Origin: Oscillospiraceae bacterium
Lineage (GTDB): Bacteria > Bacillota > Clostridia > Oscillospirales > Ruminococcaceae
Assembly (NCBI GenBank): GCA_017408395.1
Contig: JAFQUQ010000029.1
Coordinates: forward strand, 1-64,000
Direction: 5' to 3'
DNA length: 64,000 nt
Shown piece by piece: positions 60,830 to 64,000 of the stretch. Below the pieces are notes generated by a model. That model did not search any database, was not told where the DNA came from, and saw only the letters and a program-made list of their open reading frames with translations. A program made the translations under genes and the position numbers. Positions within the stretch are counted from its first letter, which is position 1, and the number at the start of each line of letters is the position of its first letter.

Positions 60830-61485
60830 GCTGGTTCGGTCTTAAAAAAAATCCTTTCAGGGAATCGTCGGCAATTCTTGCTGACAACGGCTTCTGCGAC
60901 GATTATGTAAACAAGCTTAAAGAGGAAATTTCGGCGGTAAAAAAGCCTGCACAGGCGGCGCTGGGAATGAATTATCTTGTAAACGGGCTTATCATAAACG
61001 GAAGATTGAGCGAGGCTTACGATGAATTCCGCAAGGGTGAGGAAGAGGACATCTGGAAAAAGCTTGACAGGAATTTATATCCTAATCTGCTTCATAACGT
61101 GATTTTCAGCCTTTTTATAAGGGACAAGTTCAAGGAAGCGGACAGGCTTTACAAAGATTACAACGAGGTCGTTCTTGCTGACAGGTCGGACACGATGAAG
61201 CGTACTCTTGCACTGCACGAGTGTATGAATGAGCGTTACGAAAATGCGGTAACGGTGCTTGCGAAGCTTCTGGACAGCGAATGCAGGTTTCTTGATTTAT
61301 GCATTGTAAAGACGGTGCTTAAGCTTGATATGTATGACAGGGCAATGGAAATGTCGGCGGACTTTGACAAGTATGACGGCAGAAACGAGCTTGAAGCGGA
61401 AGCAAAGAAGCTTAAAAAGAAAATTTTTGACGGTCTTTCTCCAAAGAAAAAGGTCGGTATGATAAAAGGAAAAAAGAGAAAATAA
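60826..61485 (+). CDS. TPR-like helical protein
   Basis: 219 residues, all-helical, without a membrane segment. Repeated units such as GMNYLVNGLIINGRLSEAYDEF, NVIFSLFIRDKFKEADRLY, and ALHECMNERYENAVTVLAKLL have TPR spacing. The C-terminus is strongly basic (KKKVGMIKGKKRK). Last gene of the ftsEX group, ending at a terminator. Role unknown. Confidence 0.65.
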   Translation: MSWFGLKKNPFRESSAILADNGFCDDYVNKLKEEISAVKKPAQAALGMNYLVNGLIINGRLSEAYDEFRKGEEEDIWKKLDRNLYPNLLHNVIFSLFIRDKFKEADRLYKDYNEVVLADRSDTMKRTLALHECMNERYENAVTVLAKLLDSECRFLDLCIVKTVLKLDMYDRAMEMSADFDKYDGRNELEAEAKKLKKKIFDGLSPKKKVGMIKGKKRK

Positions 61486-61511
61486 AATCCTCCCTATCGG
61501 GAGGATTTTTT
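61484..61511 (+). terminator. Intrinsic terminator or attenuator before the PLP decarboxylase gene
   Basis: Perfect 11-bp stem AAAATCCTCCC/GGGAGGATTTT with a 4-nt loop and T run. It overlaps the preceding stop codon, and its T run ends about 17 bases before the next start. Confidence 0.88.
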
Positions 61512-61527
61512 GAAAAGGAAAACTGAA

Positions 61528-62853
61528 ATGAACACACCTATATACGATTTTGTAAAGGCTTACGCTGAAAAAAACGGCGTGAGAGGACATATGCCCGGAC
61601 ATAAGGGGGCTGTGGGAAAGGACGTTATTTCCGCTGTTTACCCTTACGATATTACCGAAATCGGCGGTGCAGACGCTCTTTTTGAAGCAGAGGGCATAAT
61701 TGCGGAAAGCGAAAGGAACTGTGCGAAGCTTTTCGGCGCATACAGCACAGCCTATTCAGCAGGCGGCTCCACACTTTGCATCGAAGCAATGCTGGCGGCG
61801 GTGTGCAGAAGCGGAGATAAAGTTGTTGCCGCAAGAAATTCCCACAAGGCGTTCTTAAACAGCTGTATACTGCTGGGACTGGAGCCTGAGTGGGTCTATC
61901 CCGAATTTGAAAAGGGGTCGGTCATTGCAGGAAAAATCACTCCCAAAGCAATAGAAGACGGTATAAAAAGAGCAGGAAATCCTGCCTGTGTTTACATAAC
62001 TTCTCCCGATTATCTGGGAAATATTGCAGATGTAAAGGGCATAGCGGAGGTCTGCGGCAGATACGGTATACCGCTGCTTGTTGACAACGCCCACGGTGCG
62101 CATCTTGCTTTTCTTGAAGAAAACATCCACCCAATAAAGCTTGGTGCGGCTATGTGCTGTGATTCCGCACACAAGACCCTGCCCGTTCTTACGGGAGGCG
62201 CTTATCTTCATACGGCAGACGAAAAATATGTGGGTAAAATCAAGGGGGCAATGTCTCTTTTCGGCAGTTCAAGTCCATCATATCTGATTATGCAGTCCCT
62301 TGACCTCTGCAACAGATACCTTGCAGAGGAATTTCCCGACGATTTAAAGAATACGGTTAAAAAGGTCACGGAGCTTAAAAATAAACTCGGACAGGTGTGG
62401 ACAGTTTGTAATTCCGAGCCGCTTAAACTTTCGCTGTACACTTTAAACTGCGGCAGAACAGGCTATGAGGTGTCGGAATATTTAAGAAGCAGGGAAATTG
62501 AGGCGGAATATGCCGACGGAACTCACGTTATGCTTATGTTCTCTCCCTTTAACAAGGATACCGACTACGACAGAATCTACGACGCACTTTCCTCAATGCC
62601 CATGCCGAGAATAAGGCTTGAACCGCCCTGCTTTAAGCTTGTGCCGCTTAAAAGGGCAATGCTGCCGAGAGAAGCGTGGTTTGCAGAGTCGGAGACGGTT
62701 TCCGTCGATGAATGCGAGGGCAGGATATGTTCAAAAGCAAGGACAGTTTGTCCGCCCTGTGTGCCTGTTGCGGTAGGCGGAGAAATTTTTGATAAAGAAT
62801 CAATAAAAATTTTAAAAATGTATAGCATTTCGGAAGTAAATGTGGTAAAATAA
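61528..62853 (+). CDS. PLP-dependent Orn/Lys/Arg decarboxylase family protein
   Basis: 441 residues from the ATG at 61528 (AAAAGG upstream). The N-terminal VRGHMPGHKGA motif and the PLP lysine motif DSAHKTLPVLTGGAYL mark the short (Gram-positive, SpeA/Cad-like) branch of fold-I decarboxylases. The substrate (Arg, Lys or Orn) is not clear. In Firmicutes such genes are commonly found next to tmk-yaaQ-holB, as here. Confidence 0.88.
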   Translation: MNTPIYDFVKAYAEKNGVRGHMPGHKGAVGKDVISAVYPYDITEIGGADALFEAEGIIAESERNCAKLFGAYSTAYSAGGSTLCIEAMLAAVCRSGDKVVAARNSHKAFLNSCILLGLEPEWVYPEFEKGSVIAGKITPKAIEDGIKRAGNPACVYITSPDYLGNIADVKGIAEVCGRYGIPLLVDNAHGAHLAFLEENIHPIKLGAAMCCDSAHKTLPVLTGGAYLHTADEKYVGKIKGAMSLFGSSSPSYLIMQSLDLCNRYLAEEFPDDLKNTVKKVTELKNKLGQVWTVCNSEPLKLSLYTLNCGRTGYEVSEYLRSREIEAEYADGTHVMLMFSPFNKDTDYDRIYDALSSMPMPRIRLEPPCFKLVPLKRAMLPREAWFAESETVSVDECEGRICSKARTVCPPCVPVAVGGEIFDKESIKILKMYSISEVNVVK

Positions 62854-62886
62854 AAATATATATACTGTTCCGAAAGGAGTACGGCT

Positions 62887-63213
62887 ATGAAGCTTATTTA
62901 TGCTATTGTAAACAACGATGACAGCCACGCTGTTTCCTCAAACCTTACAAAGGCAGGTTATTCTGCTACAAAGCTTGCATCAACAGGCGGCTTTCTTATG
63001 GCTGGAAACACTACCTTCCTCATTTGTGCCGAGGGTGATAAAGTTGACGAAATCGTTGAAATTATAAAGAAATGTTCAAGACGACGCAAGCAGTATGTTC
63101 CTGCTTCAAATATGGCAGGTGTTGAAATGCAGGCTGCGTCCTATCCTATGGAGGTTTCCGTAGGCGGTGCCACCGTTTTTGTAACGGATATTGAAAGATT
63201 TGAAAAGTTATGA
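62887..63213 (+). CDS. darA: Cyclic-di-AMP receptor DarA (PstA/YaaQ)
   Basis: 108 residues. A PII-like protein with KLIYAIVNNDDSHAVSSNL, TKLASTGGFLMAGNTTFLICAE and the C-terminal VSVGGATVFVTDIERFEKL, all typical of the c-di-AMP receptor. No TOPRIM or nuclease part. GAAAGGAG precedes the ATG. It overlaps holB by 4 bases, the usual Firmicutes order. Its targets are unsettled. Confidence 0.94.
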   Translation: MKLIYAIVNNDDSHAVSSNLTKAGYSATKLASTGGFLMAGNTTFLICAEGDKVDEIVEIIKKCSRRRKQYVPASNMAGVEMQAASYPMEVSVGGATVFVTDIERFEKL

Positions 63214-64000
63214 TACTTTATTCAAAGGACAGCGTAACAAATGCCGTGGCTTCAATGAAGAAAAACGACAGAATGGCCCATGGCTTCCTGCTTCAGGGTG
63301 AAAAAGGGGCGGGAAAGAAAGTCACAGCACTTTATATCGCAAAGACTCTTATGTGTGAAAACGTGACAGACGGTGTCCCCTGCGGAAGCTGCCGTCACTG
63401 CCGCAGAATTGAACAGGGCACCCATCCTGACGTTATAATCCCCGAAAGAAGCGGCAAGCTTATGATTTATAACGTTGAAACCATCGAGCGTATGTACGAG
63501 GACGCTTATGTTATGCCTAATGACTGCGACTGCAAGGTGTACATTCTCCCCGACTGCGAGAATATTCAGGAAAGAACCCAGAATATGATGCTTAAGCTTA
63601 TCGAGGAGCCGCCTTCACACGCTTATTTTATATTTACTGCGGCGGACAAGAGTGTTTTTCTGCCGACTATAATTTCCCGTGTGATAACCTTCGGTGTTCC
63701 CGAATGTAAGGAGGACGAGTGCAGAAAGGCTCTGGGTGAGCTTGAAAAGTACACCCCCGAACAGATAGATGAAGCGGTATCTGTTTTCCACGGAAACATC
63801 GGCTGCTGTATCGAGTATCTTGAAGGGAACTCCTGTGCAGAGGAAGTAAAGCTGTGCAGAGGAGTGATAGACGGCATAATCAGCGGCGATGAGTACGCTT
63901 TGTACAAGGCGCTTTACGATATAGGCGAGAACAGGGAAAAAATCAGAAACGTGCTTACACTTGCAGATAAAGTGATAAGGGACGTTTGCATAATCCGTCT
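63210..64000 (+). CDS. holB: DNA polymerase III subunit delta' (partial, runs off the window)
   Basis: ATG at 63210 opens a frame without stop to the window end (about 263 residues seen). A P-loop LLQGEKGAGKKVTALYIA near 28-45, a zinc module PCGSCRHCRRIEQGTHPDV near 60-80, and LKLIEEPPSHAYFIFTA near 132 fit the clamp-loader delta' subunit. In the P-loop the last position is Lys-Lys and not Lys-Ser/Thr, consistent with delta' being a non-hydrolysing loader subunit. Coupled to darA. Confidence 0.92.
   Translation, partial: MILYSKDSVTNAVASMKKNDRMAHGFLLQGEKGAGKKVTALYIAKTLMCENVTDGVPCGSCRHCRRIEQGTHPDVIIPERSGKLMIYNVETIERMYEDAYVMPNDCDCKVYILPDCENIQERTQNMMLKLIEEPPSHAYFIFTAADKSVFLPTIISRVITFGVPECKEDECRKALGELEKYTPEQIDEAVSVFHGNIGCCIEYLEGNSCAEEVKLCRGVIDGIISGDEYALYKALYDIGENREKIRNVLTLADKVIRDVCIIR

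Noticed and set aside
1..64000. CRISPR array, prophage, integrase, transposase, tRNA or rRNA genes
   Set aside because: I looked for regularly spaced repeats, phage genes, DDE or tyrosine recombinases and cloverleaf tRNA signals and saw none. The repeats present are palindromic intergenic elements.

Overview
The window looks like chromosomal housekeeping DNA from a low-to-moderate GC Gram-positive anaerobe of the class Clostridia. A Ruminococcus-like member of the Oscillospiraceae is my best guess; this rests on gene content and style, not on a search. Supporting signs are a T-box leader on a hisS/aspS operon, an HPr with both His15 and Ser46, a ylxM-ffh-rpsP-khpA-rimM-trmD run, a DarA (c-di-AMP receptor)-holB pair, a clostridial type II fatty-acid operon and GTP-type PEP carboxykinase. 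I see no rRNA, tRNA, CRISPR array, prophage or insertion sequence. Most genes have good AGGAGG-like ribosome sites, and several promoters fit the sigma-A pattern with 16-17 bp spacers.

Layout, left part (1-28 kb). Two tandem U32-like proteins and a degenerate CobU homologue come first, then a DUF815 AAA ATPase with a tiny lipoprotein. Next is a T-box operon (unknown gene, hisS, two unknown genes, aspS). After it come mgsA, minD, PBP2, mreD, mreC, an unknown six-helix membrane gene and mreB, all on the minus strand. Then follow putP, a membrane-anchored protein with an unnamed C-terminal domain, a tandem GNAT, a third U32-like paralogue, a Nudix hydrolase, pckG, a Uma2-like protein, a PHP phosphoesterase, and coaX with a PanT-like ECF S component.

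Middle part (28-46 kb). A deacetylase/bactofilin/membrane-protein operon is followed by the minus-strand fabD-lipoprotein-aroE-TPR group. Divergent from fabD is the main lipid operon: fabH-fabG-fabF-accB-fabZ-accC-two zinc-ribbon membrane proteins-accD-accA-acpP. No enoyl-ACP reductase is present.

Right part (46-64 kb). A 1007-residue EAL protein ends in about eight repeats of roughly 29 residues. It is followed by the ylxM-ffh-to-trmD operon, which carries two small Imm17-like membrane proteins and a possible RNA pseudoknot between rpsP and khpA. Then come ptsH, a CdaR-type regulator, ftsE-ftsX-M23 hydrolase-S41 protease (a cell-separation module), a PLP decarboxylase, darA and the start of holB.

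The most unusual items are the EAL/solenoid fusion, the overlapping Asp/His specifier GACAC in the T-box, and a composite dispersed repeat whose hairpins covary between copies. The U32-like family with four conserved cysteines and the degenerate CobU also stand out. I did not find a convincing complete new defence or mobile system.
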